Shown here: in pieces, positions 19,323 through 28,949 of the stretch
Position numbering within the stretch: the first letter of the stretch is position 1
Layout: each line of letters begins with the position of its first letter
DNA from: Candidatus Nitrosopumilus sp.
Lineage (GTDB): Archaea > Thermoproteota > Nitrososphaeria > Nitrososphaerales > Nitrosopumilaceae
DNA: 52,518 nucleotides
NCBI GenBank assembly: GCA_029861785.1
Contig: JAOTYR010000002.1
Coordinates: forward strand, 1-52,518
Direction of reading: 5' to 3'
The notes under the pieces: generated by a model
What the model was told of the DNA's origin: nothing
What the model saw: only the letters and a program-made list of their open reading frames with translations
Database searches by the model: none
Translations under genes and position numbers: made by a program

Positions 19323-19345
19323 TACCCCTTTATTTCCATTCCAGG
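19323..19345 (-). repeat. ORB-like element 2
   Basis: Identical 23-bp TACCCCTTTATTTCCATTCCAGG, direct repeat offset by 61 bp from element 1. Confidence 0.75.
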
Positions 19346-19505
19346 TATGAAATAAGGCCCTAAAATTGTATATTATGGGTAAATTTGTTAATAACAAAAA
19401 ACAACCTAGGCGTGACTTAGGCAGTCAATGTTAACAAAGTGGTTTGTTAACAAAGATTCTCGGATCTATTGAACTGTTAACATTTGATCCTCAAAGGTCT
19501 CAAAG

Positions 19506-19892
19506 ATGGCCAAAAAAAGAATTCGTATTGATATGGAAGACTCTGATGGAGCCAAATACGATATTAAACTAGAAGGAAACGTTACTAGAGATAAAATCCT
19601 AAAAATATTTGAAATGATGGATTTGATGAATATTGAAGAAGAGCAAGAAGTTACAAATATTGATTCAATTGGAGCAAAAATTTGGCATATAGTAGACAAG
19701 TTCTTCCCTATGGAAAAATTCACCTCCACAAATATTCTTGAAAAATATGAGGATGAATATAACGAGCCAGTAAAATTAAGTATAATTTCCACTTATTTAT
19801 CCAGATTTTCTACAAAAGGTAAGATTGACAGAATTCGAACTGGGCGAGAATGGACATATCAAACGATAAAACTTAGCCAGAAACAAAAATAA
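19506..19892 (+). CDS. Conserved hypothetical protein with probable C-terminal winged helix
   Basis: Intact 128-aa ORF next to the origin; VKLSIISTYLSRFSTKGKIDRIRTGREWTYQTIK resembles a winged helix. Confidence 0.65.
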   Translation: MAKKRIRIDMEDSDGAKYDIKLEGNVTRDKILKIFEMMDLMNIEEEQEVTNIDSIGAKIWHIVDKFFPMEKFTSTNILEKYEDEYNEPVKLSIISTYLSRFSTKGKIDRIRTGREWTYQTIKLSQKQK

Positions 19893-19894
19893 AA

Positions 19895-20056
19895 CTAGGA
19901 AATTGTTATTTTTCGTACAATTAACCTATCTTTTCCCAAAATCAACTTAACATATTCACCTTTCTGAATATCCATATATTTTCTAAATTGTTTTGGAATA
20001 GAAATCGTCCCTGCAGAAGTAATTTTTACCAATACCTCATTTTCCTGGACTGACAT
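19895..20056 (-). CDS. AbrB/SpoVT family DNA-binding protein
   Basis: MSVQENEVLVKITSAGTISIPKQFRKYMDIQKGEYVKLILGKDRLIVRKI; start at 20056 rather than the ORF-track start. Confidence 0.85.
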   Translation of the reverse strand: MSVQENEVLVKITSAGTISIPKQFRKYMDIQKGEYVKLILGKDRLIVRKITIS

Positions 20057-20180
20057 TATATTGTTATAATTTAATAATATATATAAATTAATAAATTTAT
20101 TAATTATAATTAAAATCATGGATTAAACCTGTTTTTTGTAAAATTAAAAAATTAAAAAACAAAATAATTTAAAAATATGA

Positions 20181-20783
20181 CTAAGTTATAGTTGGAATAG
20201 ATTCCATTACACCAATCTTCTCTTTTCCTTTTTCTGAAATAGAATAAGTGTATGGTTTTGAATTTGTATTTCTTTTTACAAATCCATCTTCAAATAATTT
20301 TTTCATCAATCTTGATGTATGCTCTCTACTCCTTTTTAATGTGATTTGTATGTCACGTGATGTCATAGCTTTGTCTGTGATTAGATGCAACACATAATTT
20401 GTTGCATTATTGTGATGTAAATTAGGCATACGAGGTATATTTTGTTCCTCCTTAGGCACAATTTCAGATTTTACTATAGGTTCAATAGGTTTTCTATTGA
20501 CTTCATTTTTTGCAAGTTTTTCTATGAAGTGTTTTAGTTCCAGGTTAGGATCATTTGTTTTTTCCTCCAAACCTTGAAGTTCTATTGAATCTAGGCGTAT
20601 TTTCATATCAATTAATTGTCTTTCATAATATTCTAGGCGTTCAGATTGTGATGTATCTGTATTTTGATTTGTTTTAATCATTGGACGTAATTTGTAATAG
20701 GTAAAAAGACCTCCCAACCCAACCAAAAACGCAATTATCACACTCAATATTACATCAGGGTCAGGAATTTCTATTAACATCAC
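20181..20783 (-). CDS. Membrane-anchored winged-helix regulator
   Basis: N-terminal TM (VILSVIIAFLVGLGGLFTYYKL), coiled coil, C-terminal wHTH (TSRDIQITLKRSREHTSRLMKKLFEDGFVKRNTNSKPYTYSISEKGKEKI). Confidence 0.75.
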   Translation of the reverse strand: MMLIEIPDPDVILSVIIAFLVGLGGLFTYYKLRPMIKTNQNTDTSQSERLEYYERQLIDMKIRLDSIELQGLEEKTNDPNLELKHFIEKLAKNEVNRKPIEPIVKSEIVPKEEQNIPRMPNLHHNNATNYVLHLITDKAMTSRDIQITLKRSREHTSRLMKKLFEDGFVKRNTNSKPYTYSISEKGKEKIGVMESIPTIT

Positions 20784-20906
20784 AAAATCAATTCCTACTT
20801 TGTGATTTATCGTGATTGACCAACATTATTTCACACTTTAGATTAACATACTCACATAGACTATCACAATTGCTACAAACAAAATACTAACTGAAATAAC
20901 ATCATA

Positions 20907-21269
20907 TCACATATTACATGCCTGACGAATTACTTTATCAATCACATTTATCACATCATCTTCTCTCTCTGGAAAGATATCACTATCATTTATCACACTA
21001 ATTTGCTCTGAAAGCTTTGATATCACATCAATATCATCAGGCAAAAGTATGCCTAGACCACGTAAAATTATGATTGAGTAAAATAATGAGATTAATTTTT
21101 CTCTGGATTGACTTACTTGCCTGTAATACGCACCTTTTGTTATAGTAAATTTTGATTCAAGAAGATCTCTCTGATTTAAAATAATTTCAATTTGTCGCTC
21201 TGTAAACAAGGATTTTTTGATAATTTTTCTAATAATATTGTTAAAATTTGATTGATCGAACTCTGACAT
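20907..21269 (-). CDS. Conserved hypothetical protein
   Basis: Intact 120-aa ORF, no family recognised. Confidence 0.5.
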   Translation of the reverse strand: MSEFDQSNFNNIIRKIIKKSLFTERQIEIILNQRDLLESKFTITKGAYYRQVSQSREKLISLFYSIIILRGLGILLPDDIDVISKLSEQISVINDSDIFPEREDDVINVIDKVIRQACNM

Positions 21270-21334
21270 AGCTATACAAATCTGTATACCACTATTCCAA
21301 TTAAACTTTAAAGACCTATCTACAAACTCATTTT

Positions 21335-22090
21335 ATGACTGGAAATAAAGTTGAATCATTCCTAAAATCTGAATTAAAAAAGAAAAATGCATTATTATTT
21401 ATATTAATAGACTCTGAGGTATCAAACCTAGAATCTTCAAAAAAATTGGCTCAAGATGTAGAAAAAATTGGAGCCTCTGCCATTCTGGTAGGTGGATCAT
21501 CTGCAACAGATCAAATCGAGATGGCCCAAGTAGTTAAAGGTATTAAACAAGGAATTAAAATACCAATTATTCTCTTTCCAGGCAACGTAACAGGGGTAGT
21601 TCCTGAAGCTGATGCCATTCTTTTTAGTTCGTTAATGAATTCTGAAAATCCATATTTTATTACTCAGGCTCAAGCACTTGGTGCTCCAAGTGTTCTAAAA
21701 TTTGGTCTTGAACCTCTTCCAACAGCATATTTAGTAATTGGAGATGGAACATCTGCCTGGTTTGTCGGGGCTGCAAGAGGAATCCCCTTTGAAAAACCAA
21801 AAATTGCGGCTGCTTATGCACTTGCAGCACAATTTCTTGGTATGAGATTTGTCTATCTAGAGGCGGGCTCAGGTGCAAAATCAACTGTTACCCCAGAGAT
21901 GATTAAGAAAGTAAGAAGAGTTTTTAATGGATTTTTAATAGTTGGTGGAGGAATTAAAGAAGTCAAGACAGCAAAAGAATTAGTAAAAGCCGGAGCTGAC
22001 GCTCTTGTAATCGGTACTTTTCTTGAGAAAGGAGGAAGTATCAAGAAATTAACTGAAATTGCAAAAACAATTCAAAGAACCAAACGATAA
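21335..22090 (+). CDS. Geranylgeranylglyceryl phosphate synthase
   Basis: LIDSE, GASAILVGGSSA, IILFPGN, YLEAGSGA and ALVIGTFLEKGG motifs of the GGGPS/PcrB family. Confidence 0.93.
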   Translation: MTGNKVESFLKSELKKKNALLFILIDSEVSNLESSKKLAQDVEKIGASAILVGGSSATDQIEMAQVVKGIKQGIKIPIILFPGNVTGVVPEADAILFSSLMNSENPYFITQAQALGAPSVLKFGLEPLPTAYLVIGDGTSAWFVGAARGIPFEKPKIAAAYALAAQFLGMRFVYLEAGSGAKSTVTPEMIKKVRRVFNGFLIVGGGIKEVKTAKELVKAGADALVIGTFLEKGGSIKKLTEIAKTIQRTKR

Positions 22091-22099
22091 CAGATCATA

Positions 22100-25000
22100 A
22101 TGTCTGAAGATAGTTCAATTTCCCGTTTACGTGGTATAAAAATGCCTAATTATTATAGAAATTACTATACCGATCTTTCAACTGAAACCTATACCATTTT
22201 TGAAAAGGCAGCAGAAGCTAAATCAAGTTTAGTGGATTCTTCTGGAATAATTGAGCCGAAAATCGCATTTGATTTAGCAGACAGGGTTGCAAAAATGCAC
22301 GAAATTGATATTGCCGATCCACTACGTGAATTATTAAAAATTAATGGAAAAGAACTCGCAGCTTTAATCCTCTCAAAGGAGATTGCTTTAGGTAAATATT
22401 CACTTTCTGAGGCTAGTTTGGAGGAAAAACTGGATTTAGCAGTCAGGGTAGGTTTGGCCATAGTGACTGAAGGTGTCACAATTGCTCCGCTTCAAGGGAT
22501 TAGTGAAGTTAAGATAAAGAAAAACAAGGATGGAACTGATTACCTTTCAGTTTCGATAGCAGGACCAATGAGATCTGCCGGTGGAACCGAATCTGCAGTG
22601 ACAATGCTGATAGCTGACCATGTAAGAAAAACAGCTGGACTTTCAAAATTCCAAGCTGATTCTTTCGATGATGAAACTGGAAGATTTGTTGAAGAATTAC
22701 GAATCTATGAAAGAGAAGCTGGAAATTTCCAATTTCATATCTTAGATGAGGATATTATTCGAGTAATTTCCAATCTTCCAGTTGAACTTGACGGTGTGGA
22801 TACAGATCCTTATGAGGTGGTTAATCATAAAGGTATGACTAGAATCAAAACTGATAGAGTTAGGGGTGGCGCATTAAGGGTCTTAAATGATGGATTAATT
22901 GGAAGATCTAAAAAATTACTCAAGAGAATTGATCTATACAATCTAGATGGTTGGGAGTGGCTTGGAGATTTGAAAGGGGCAATTCAAACAGGAGACAATC
23001 AAGAGGATGCAGCAACAAAAAGAATGCGTGAGGTCATCACAGGACGTTCTGTTTTATCCATGCCCAACAAATTAGGTGGATTTAGACTTCGATATGGCCG
23101 AGCTTGTAATACAGGATTTGCAGCAGTGGGAATTCATCCTGTCGTAGCAGAAATTTTAGACCATACAATAGCAGTAGGCACTCAAATTAAAATTGATATC
23201 CCAGGAAAAGGTGCTACAGTAGCTTTTGTTGATTCAATTGAAACTCCAACTGTCCGTTTAAAAAATGGAGATGTTGTAAAAATAAAGAATGTAAAACAAG
23301 GGATTGAAATTAAAAACGAAATTGAAAAAATTTTACATTTAGGAGATATTTTAATTTCTTTTGGAGATTTCTTAGAAAATAACGCTCAACTTGTACCAAC
23401 AGGTTATGTTGAAGAATATTGGATTGAAGAATTAAGAGAAAAACTCGCAAAATGTGAGCCAAATGATGAGTATCTGAGCCAATTTCTTGACCGTAAACCC
23501 AATTTGGATGAGGCTCTAAAGATTTCCTTAGATTTTCAAATACCATTATATCCAGAATTTTTATATTTTTGGGACCAAATTTCCCCTTCAGAATTATCAG
23601 AAATTTTACAACCAAAAAAAGTAAATAAAAATACAATAGAATATGACCTAAATAGTAAAAAAATTCTTGAAAAACTAGGAGTTCCTCATCACCAAAGAAA
23701 CTCAATAATTCTTGCAAAAAATGAAGCAAAAATTTTCTATAATTTACTCTTTAGAAAAACACTAATAATTGATGATTCATCAGTACCAAAAATCATTTCA
23801 AAATCTTCGGAAATTCCGATAAGAAACAAGTCTTCTACTTTTATTGGAGTCAGAATTGGGAGACCAGAAAAAGCAGCTGCTAGACAAATGAAACCTCCAA
23901 CCCATATTTTATTTCCAATTAGCGACAAAGGAGGACCTACAAGAGACCTTTTGAAAGCCTCCAGACATGCCAATTTTTTCACAAATATCTTCAATAGACA
24001 ATGTACCACCTGCAACGAGCCATCAATAGGCATAAAATGCTCCAAATGTGGAAGAAAAACCTCAGTAACCTATCAGTGCTCAAAGTGTAGAGATATCCTT
24101 GATTCTCCTTTTTGTGAGAAATGTAAACGAAAGGCACATTCTCATTCTTACAAATCTTTTCCACTAAAGGAAAAATTACTATCTGCTCAAGAAAAGATGG
24201 GACTCAGAGCACAAGAACCTTTCAAGGGAGTAAAAGAGCTAATAAGCCAAGATAGAATTGCAGAACCTCTAGAAAAGGGATTAGTCAGACAAAATTTTGG
24301 CCTTACCACCTTCAAAGATGGAACTATCCGATTTGATGCCACTAATTCTCCAATAACTCAATTCAAACCTTCATGGATTGGAACCTCCATTGAAAAACTC
24401 AAAGAATTAGGATATACACAAGATATTGATGGAAACCTAATTACAAACTCTGAACAAATAATTGAAATCCGAATGCAAGATGTTATTATTCCATATGAAA
24501 GTGGACGCTATCTCATTGCCACTTGCAAATACATTGATGTTCTATTGAAAAAGTTCTATGGAAAATTGCCTTTTTATAATGTAAAAAGTTCTGAAGAATT
24601 AATCGGGCATCTAATAATTGGTTTGGCACCCCATACCTCTGTTGGAATTGTAGGAAGAATTATTGGATTTACAGAGACTCATGTTTGCTTTGCAACTCCA
24701 AACTGGCATTCAGCAAAACGAAGGGATGCTGATGGGGATGCAGATTCAATAATGCTCCTAATGGATAGCCTTCTAAACTTTTCAAGACAATTTCTATCAG
24801 ATAGAATTGGAGGTCTGATGGATGCTCCATTATTGGTTCAGCCGTTGGTTTTACCCCATGAATCTCAACCTCAAGCACATAATTTAGAAGTCACAAAATC
24901 ATTACCCTTGAATTTTTTTAAAACCACACTTCAACAAAATAAAGCTTCAACAGTAAAATCAGTAGAAATTATAGAATCACGACTAGAAACTGAAAGACAA

Positions 25001-25477
25001 TTTTATGATTATTATTTTACCCACTCAACCTCTTCTCTTACTACGTCTAAATCTCGAAGTGCATATTCCACCCTTGGTTCTATGTTAGACAAACTTGATA
25101 TGCAAATTAGAAATGCCGATATGATTGATGCCGTAAATACTTCAGAAATTATCTCCAATGTAATTTCTACACATTTGGTTCCAGATATTATGGGAAATCT
25201 ACGTGCATATGCAAGACAAAGCTTTCGTTGTACTGCATGTGGAAAATCTTATCGTCGTCTTCCTTTAATTCAAAATTGTGTATGTGGTCATAAACTAATT
25301 CAAACAATTACTCGAGGATCCGTCGAAAAATACCTAAAACTAGCCAAGAGATTAGTAAATAATTATAATGTAGGTGAGTATCAAAAAGGACGAATTCATG
25401 CATTATCTGACGAAATTGACCTTGTATTTGGAAAAAACAAAGGGGATCAGTCTCTACTTACCGATTATGCGTCTTAG
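22100..25477 (+). CDS. polC: DNA polymerase D large subunit DP2
   Basis: GPMRSAGGTESA, ARRGDADGDADS-like AKRRDADGDADSIMLLMD, Zn-ribbon cysteine clusters; 1125 aa, no intein evident. Confidence 0.96.
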   Translation: MSEDSSISRLRGIKMPNYYRNYYTDLSTETYTIFEKAAEAKSSLVDSSGIIEPKIAFDLADRVAKMHEIDIADPLRELLKINGKELAALILSKEIALGKYSLSEASLEEKLDLAVRVGLAIVTEGVTIAPLQGISEVKIKKNKDGTDYLSVSIAGPMRSAGGTESAVTMLIADHVRKTAGLSKFQADSFDDETGRFVEELRIYEREAGNFQFHILDEDIIRVISNLPVELDGVDTDPYEVVNHKGMTRIKTDRVRGGALRVLNDGLIGRSKKLLKRIDLYNLDGWEWLGDLKGAIQTGDNQEDAATKRMREVITGRSVLSMPNKLGGFRLRYGRACNTGFAAVGIHPVVAEILDHTIAVGTQIKIDIPGKGATVAFVDSIETPTVRLKNGDVVKIKNVKQGIEIKNEIEKILHLGDILISFGDFLENNAQLVPTGYVEEYWIEELREKLAKCEPNDEYLSQFLDRKPNLDEALKISLDFQIPLYPEFLYFWDQISPSELSEILQPKKVNKNTIEYDLNSKKILEKLGVPHHQRNSIILAKNEAKIFYNLLFRKTLIIDDSSVPKIISKSSEIPIRNKSSTFIGVRIGRPEKAAARQMKPPTHILFPISDKGGPTRDLLKASRHANFFTNIFNRQCTTCNEPSIGIKCSKCGRKTSVTYQCSKCRDILDSPFCEKCKRKAHSHSYKSFPLKEKLLSAQEKMGLRAQEPFKGVKELISQDRIAEPLEKGLVRQNFGLTTFKDGTIRFDATNSPITQFKPSWIGTSIEKLKELGYTQDIDGNLITNSEQIIEIRMQDVIIPYESGRYLIATCKYIDVLLKKFYGKLPFYNVKSSEELIGHLIIGLAPHTSVGIVGRIIGFTETHVCFATPNWHSAKRRDADGDADSIMLLMDSLLNFSRQFLSDRIGGLMDAPLLVQPLVLPHESQPQAHNLEVTKSLPLNFFKTTLQQNKASTVKSVEIIESRLETERQFYDYYFTHSTSSLTTSKSRSAYSTLGSMLDKLDMQIRNADMIDAVNTSEIISNVISTHLVPDIMGNLRAYARQSFRCTACGKSYRRLPLIQNCVCGHKLIQTITRGSVEKYLKLAKRLVNNYNVGEYQKGRIHALSDEIDLVFGKNKGDQSLLTDYAS

Positions 25478-25482
25478 AAATA

Positions 25483-26805
25483 CTATCTTAATTTGACGTA
25501 TTCATATGCTCCCAATTTATTGTCAAAACAATATTGAACTTTTTGAAAGTCCTTTCTGAATGCTTTAACTCTTGGAAGTACTTTTTTGGGATCTTTTCTT
25601 TCAATTACAATTTCTTTGATAAAAGAAGCAATCTCTTTCATTTCTGTTTGTTTCATTCCAATTCTTGTTATCTCAGAGACTCCTAACCTAATTCCACCTG
25701 GGTGGAAATAATTACGTCCTGCTTTGATATCACCCGGAATTAATTGTCTATTTACAATGATGTTAGCCTTTTCTAATTCAGATTCAACTTTTCCTCCATC
25801 TGAATAATCAAATACGTTTACTGCAATTTGATGTGATTGTGTAAATCCTCGACTTTCCCCTAAAACTTTGAAACCTATATCGCTAAGAACCTCAGCTAAG
25901 GTTTTTGCATTTTTTATTATTTGACTTGCATAGTCTTTACCAAATTCTAATGCTTCGGCAAATGCTATGGCTTTTCCAGCCATATGATGAATATGATGAC
26001 TACTAGTAAGCCCAGGAAACATTGCCTTTTTGATTCTTTCTTCATTCTCTTTTGAGCCTAATACAAGTCCTCCTTGAGGACCAAACAATGTTTTATGAGT
26101 ACTCATAGTCATTGTATCGGCTCCTTCTCTTAATGGATCTTGAAATTTACCTCCTGCAATCAAACCAGCAACATGAGCTGCATCATAGTTGATATGAATG
26201 TCATAATTTTTTAGAAAATCTGCTAACTCCTTTACTGGATGTGGAAATAAGAATAATGATCCACCAAACATTGCCATTTTTGGAAGACGTCCAATCTTCT
26301 TTAAATCCTTGATCTTAGCTTTTGTCTTATCTACATCAATGGTCATCTCTTCAGTGTTAAATGGATAAAATTCAATTTCTAGTCCATGAACCAATCCTGC
26401 CGTACCTGAATGTTCTTTTTTGCCATGGGAAATATGACCTCCAGCAGGGATTGAAGGTGCCAACATAATATCTCCAGGATTTGTAAAGGCTGAATATATG
26501 GCAAGATTTGCAACTACTCCTGAAATTGGTCTTACATCTGCAAATTTAGCTTTGTAGAGTTTTTTGGCTAGATTCATACATTCAAACTCAACATCATCAA
26601 TGTAGACACAACCAGCATAAACTCTTTCACCAGGCCAACCTTCTGCATATCTGTTACCAAAATCTGAAATTATTGCTTCACGCACAGCTGGACTGGGTAT
26701 ATTCTCGCTTGCAATTAATGGAATAGAGTTTTCAAACCATTTGTGATGTTCTTTTAATTTTGAAAAAATTTTATCATAAGATTCTTTATTTGAGGATTTT
26801 GCCAT
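25483..26805 (-). CDS. glyA: Serine hydroxymethyltransferase
   Basis: SENIPSPAVREA, GNRYAEGWPGERVYAG, MSTHKTLFGPQGG PLP-lysine motif. Confidence 0.95.
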   Translation of the reverse strand: MAKSSNKESYDKIFSKLKEHHKWFENSIPLIASENIPSPAVREAIISDFGNRYAEGWPGERVYAGCVYIDDVEFECMNLAKKLYKAKFADVRPISGVVANLAIYSAFTNPGDIMLAPSIPAGGHISHGKKEHSGTAGLVHGLEIEFYPFNTEEMTIDVDKTKAKIKDLKKIGRLPKMAMFGGSLFLFPHPVKELADFLKNYDIHINYDAAHVAGLIAGGKFQDPLREGADTMTMSTHKTLFGPQGGLVLGSKENEERIKKAMFPGLTSSHHIHHMAGKAIAFAEALEFGKDYASQIIKNAKTLAEVLSDIGFKVLGESRGFTQSHQIAVNVFDYSDGGKVESELEKANIIVNRQLIPGDIKAGRNYFHPGGIRLGVSEITRIGMKQTEMKEIASFIKEIVIERKDPKKVLPRVKAFRKDFQKVQYCFDNKLGAYEYVKLR

Positions 26806-26908
26806 GAACTGCGAATTGATTTTCCCAATTTAAAAACACCGATTTTAGATCTTAAGAATTTTCAATTATCTGCAAAGTATAAAAGGGGAAACAGAAGATT
26901 TTCCTTCT

Positions 26909-28621
26909 ATGGGTATGCAAGCAACCTCAAAAGGAAATATGCCTGTCGTCTTACTAAAAGAAGGTGGGACAGAAACTAAAGGGAGAGATGCTCAAAAAAA
27001 TAACATAGCTGCATCAAAAATTATTGCAGAAATTGTTCATTCCAGCCTTGGACCCAGAGGTATGGATAAAATGTTAGTAGACTCCTTAGGAGATGTTACT
27101 ATTACAAATGATGGTGCAACAATCTTAAAAGAAATTGATGTTCAACACCCAGCAGCCAAAATGCTTGTTGAAATTTCAAAAACTACAGATAATGAAGTAG
27201 GTGATGGTACTACTTCAGTTGTAATTCTGGCCGGCTCTCTTCTTGAGAATGCTGAATCTTTACTAGATCAAGATGTTCATCCAACAATAATCGTAGATGG
27301 ATATAGAAAATCTGCAAAAAAAGTAAAACAATTCCTCAAAGATATTGCAGATATAATTTCAGCTAATGATAAATCAATGCTTAATAAAATTGCAAAGACA
27401 TCTATGCAAACAAAGTTGGTCAGAAAAGACTCAGATCAACTTGCAGATATTATTGTGAAATCTATTCTTTCTGTTGCTGAAAAAGAAGGTGATAATTATG
27501 CGGTCGATATTGATGATATTAAGGTAGAAAAGAAAGCTGGAGGATCTATAAAGGATTGTTCTATTATTCAAGGAATTGTTCTTGATAAAGAAATTGTTCA
27601 TGGAGGAATGCCAAAAAAAGTGGTTGATGCACAAATTGCATTAATCAACACCGCTCTTGAAATCAGTAAAACTGAAACAGATGCTAAAATCAATATTTCT
27701 AACCCTCAGCAGATGAAATCATTCCTAGACGAAGAAAATAGAATGTTAAAGACAATGGTTGACAAAGTAATAGGATCGGGAGCGAATGTAGTACTTTGCC
27801 AGAAAGGAATAGATGATATGGCTCAACACTATTTAGCAAAAGCAGGGATTATTACAGTTAGAAGAATTAAAGAGAGTGATCTTACTAAACTAGCAAAAGC
27901 AACAGGTGCTAGAATTGTAACTAACTTGGATGATTTATTTGAAAAAGATCTTGGTAATGCTGAACTAGTAGAAGAAAGAAAAATTGAGGAAGACAAATGG
28001 GTCTTTATTGAAGGATGTAAACATCCAAAATCAGTAACACTTCTACTTCGTGGTGGATCTCAAAGAGTAGTAGATGAAGTTGAACGCTCAGTTCATGATG
28101 CATTAATGGTTGTTAAAGATGTAATTGAAAATCCATTGATTGTTGCAGGAGGGGGAGCTCCAGAAACTTTTGCTGCAACAAAATTGAGAAACTGGGCCAA
28201 AACCCTTGAAGGAAGAGAACAATTAGCAGCAGAAAAATTTGCTGATGCCCTAGAGACGATTCCCTTAACACTTTCAGAAAATGCAGGAATGGACCCAATT
28301 GACACCTTAACTGTTTTACGTTCTAAACAAATGAAAGGAGAAAAATGGACAGGAATTGATGTGATGAAAGGAAAAATTGCAAATATGAAATCAAGTGATA
28401 TTATTGAGCCACTAGCTGTAAAACTCCAAATTGTTTCTGCAGCAGCAGAAGTAGCCTGTATGATTCTAAGAATCGATGATGTGATTGCAACACAAAAATC
28501 TGCAGGACCTCCTCCAGGGGCCGAAGGTGGCATGCCTGGAATGGGAGGCATGGGTGGCATGCCTGGAATGGGTGGCATGCCTGACATGGGAGGCATGGGT
28601 GGCATGCCTGGAATGATGTAG
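26909..28621 (+). CDS. thsA: Thermosome subunit (group II chaperonin)
   Basis: [48 protein letters not shown], (GGMPGM)n C-terminal tail. Confidence 0.97.
   Translation: MGMQATSKGNMPVVLLKEGGTETKGRDAQKNNIAASKIIAEIVHSSLGPRGMDKMLVDSLGDVTITNDGATILKEIDVQHPAAKMLVEISKTTDNEVGDGTTSVVILAGSLLENAESLLDQDVHPTIIVDGYRKSAKKVKQFLKDIADIISANDKSMLNKIAKTSMQTKLVRKDSDQLADIIVKSILSVAEKEGDNYAVDIDDIKVEKKAGGSIKDCSIIQGIVLDKEIVHGGMPKKVVDAQIALINTALEISKTETDAKINISNPQQMKSFLDEENRMLKTMVDKVIGSGANVVLCQKGIDDMAQHYLAKAGIITVRRIKESDLTKLAKATGARIVTNLDDLFEKDLGNAELVEERKIEEDKWVFIEGCKHPKSVTLLLRGGSQRVVDEVERSVHDALMVVKDVIENPLIVAGGGAPETFAATKLRNWAKTLEGREQLAAEKFADALETIPLTLSENAGMDPIDTLTVLRSKQMKGEKWTGIDVMKGKIANMKSSDIIEPLAVKLQIVSAAAEVACMILRIDDVIATQKSAGPPPGAEGGMPGMGGMGGMPGMGGMPDMGGMGGMPGMM
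28527..28618 (+). repeat. Coding tandem repeat encoding the Gly-Met-Pro-rich thermosome tail
   Basis: Repeated units of GGTGGCATGCCTGGAATGGG / GGAGGCATGGGTGGCATGCCT. Confidence 0.85.
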
Positions 28622-28670
28622 TAAAATTTTATTTCAAAAGTTTATTTTATAACCAAATTTAGAAACCATA

Positions 28671-28949
28671 ATGAATGACACTCTATCCAAAGTAAAAACC
28701 AGTTTCAAGTATATCTATTTAGTAATGTTCTTTACTTTGCTTGCAGGATTTTTTTATCCTTTAATTTCAGGTAATTCAGGTGAGGAAGTGGTTGGTGGAG
28801 TTGTAGTATTGTTTGTGGGGCTTATTGGAGGAATTTTGTTGTACAAATCCACAACTTTAGAAAATAAGCAAATAGTCTATTTTGCGGCTGGGGTGAGTCT
28901 AATAGCCATATCATTAGCCTTAATTTTTCAGATGACTGGAAGAGTCTAA
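28671..28949 (+). CDS. Small membrane protein
   Basis: 92-aa ORF with three hydrophobic segments. Confidence 0.55.
   Translation: MNDTLSKVKTSFKYIYLVMFFTLLAGFFYPLISGNSGEEVVGGVVVLFVGLIGGILLYKSTTLENKQIVYFAAGVSLIAISLALIFQMTGRV

Larger units (their letters stand above)
19035..19505. other. Putative chromosomal replication origin (oriC)
   Basis: About 470-bp AT-rich non-coding gap upstream of cdc6 with two ORB-like repeats and several GTTAAC-type palindromes. Confidence 0.72.

Noticed and set aside
22100-25477. Intein in PolD DP2
   Set aside because: The 1125-aa protein reads continuously with expected DP2 motifs and no splicing-domain motifs.
28093-28605. 170-aa Pro/Met-rich antisense ORF in thermosome
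   Set aside because: Mirror of the GGM repeat coding region, fully inside a strong gene.
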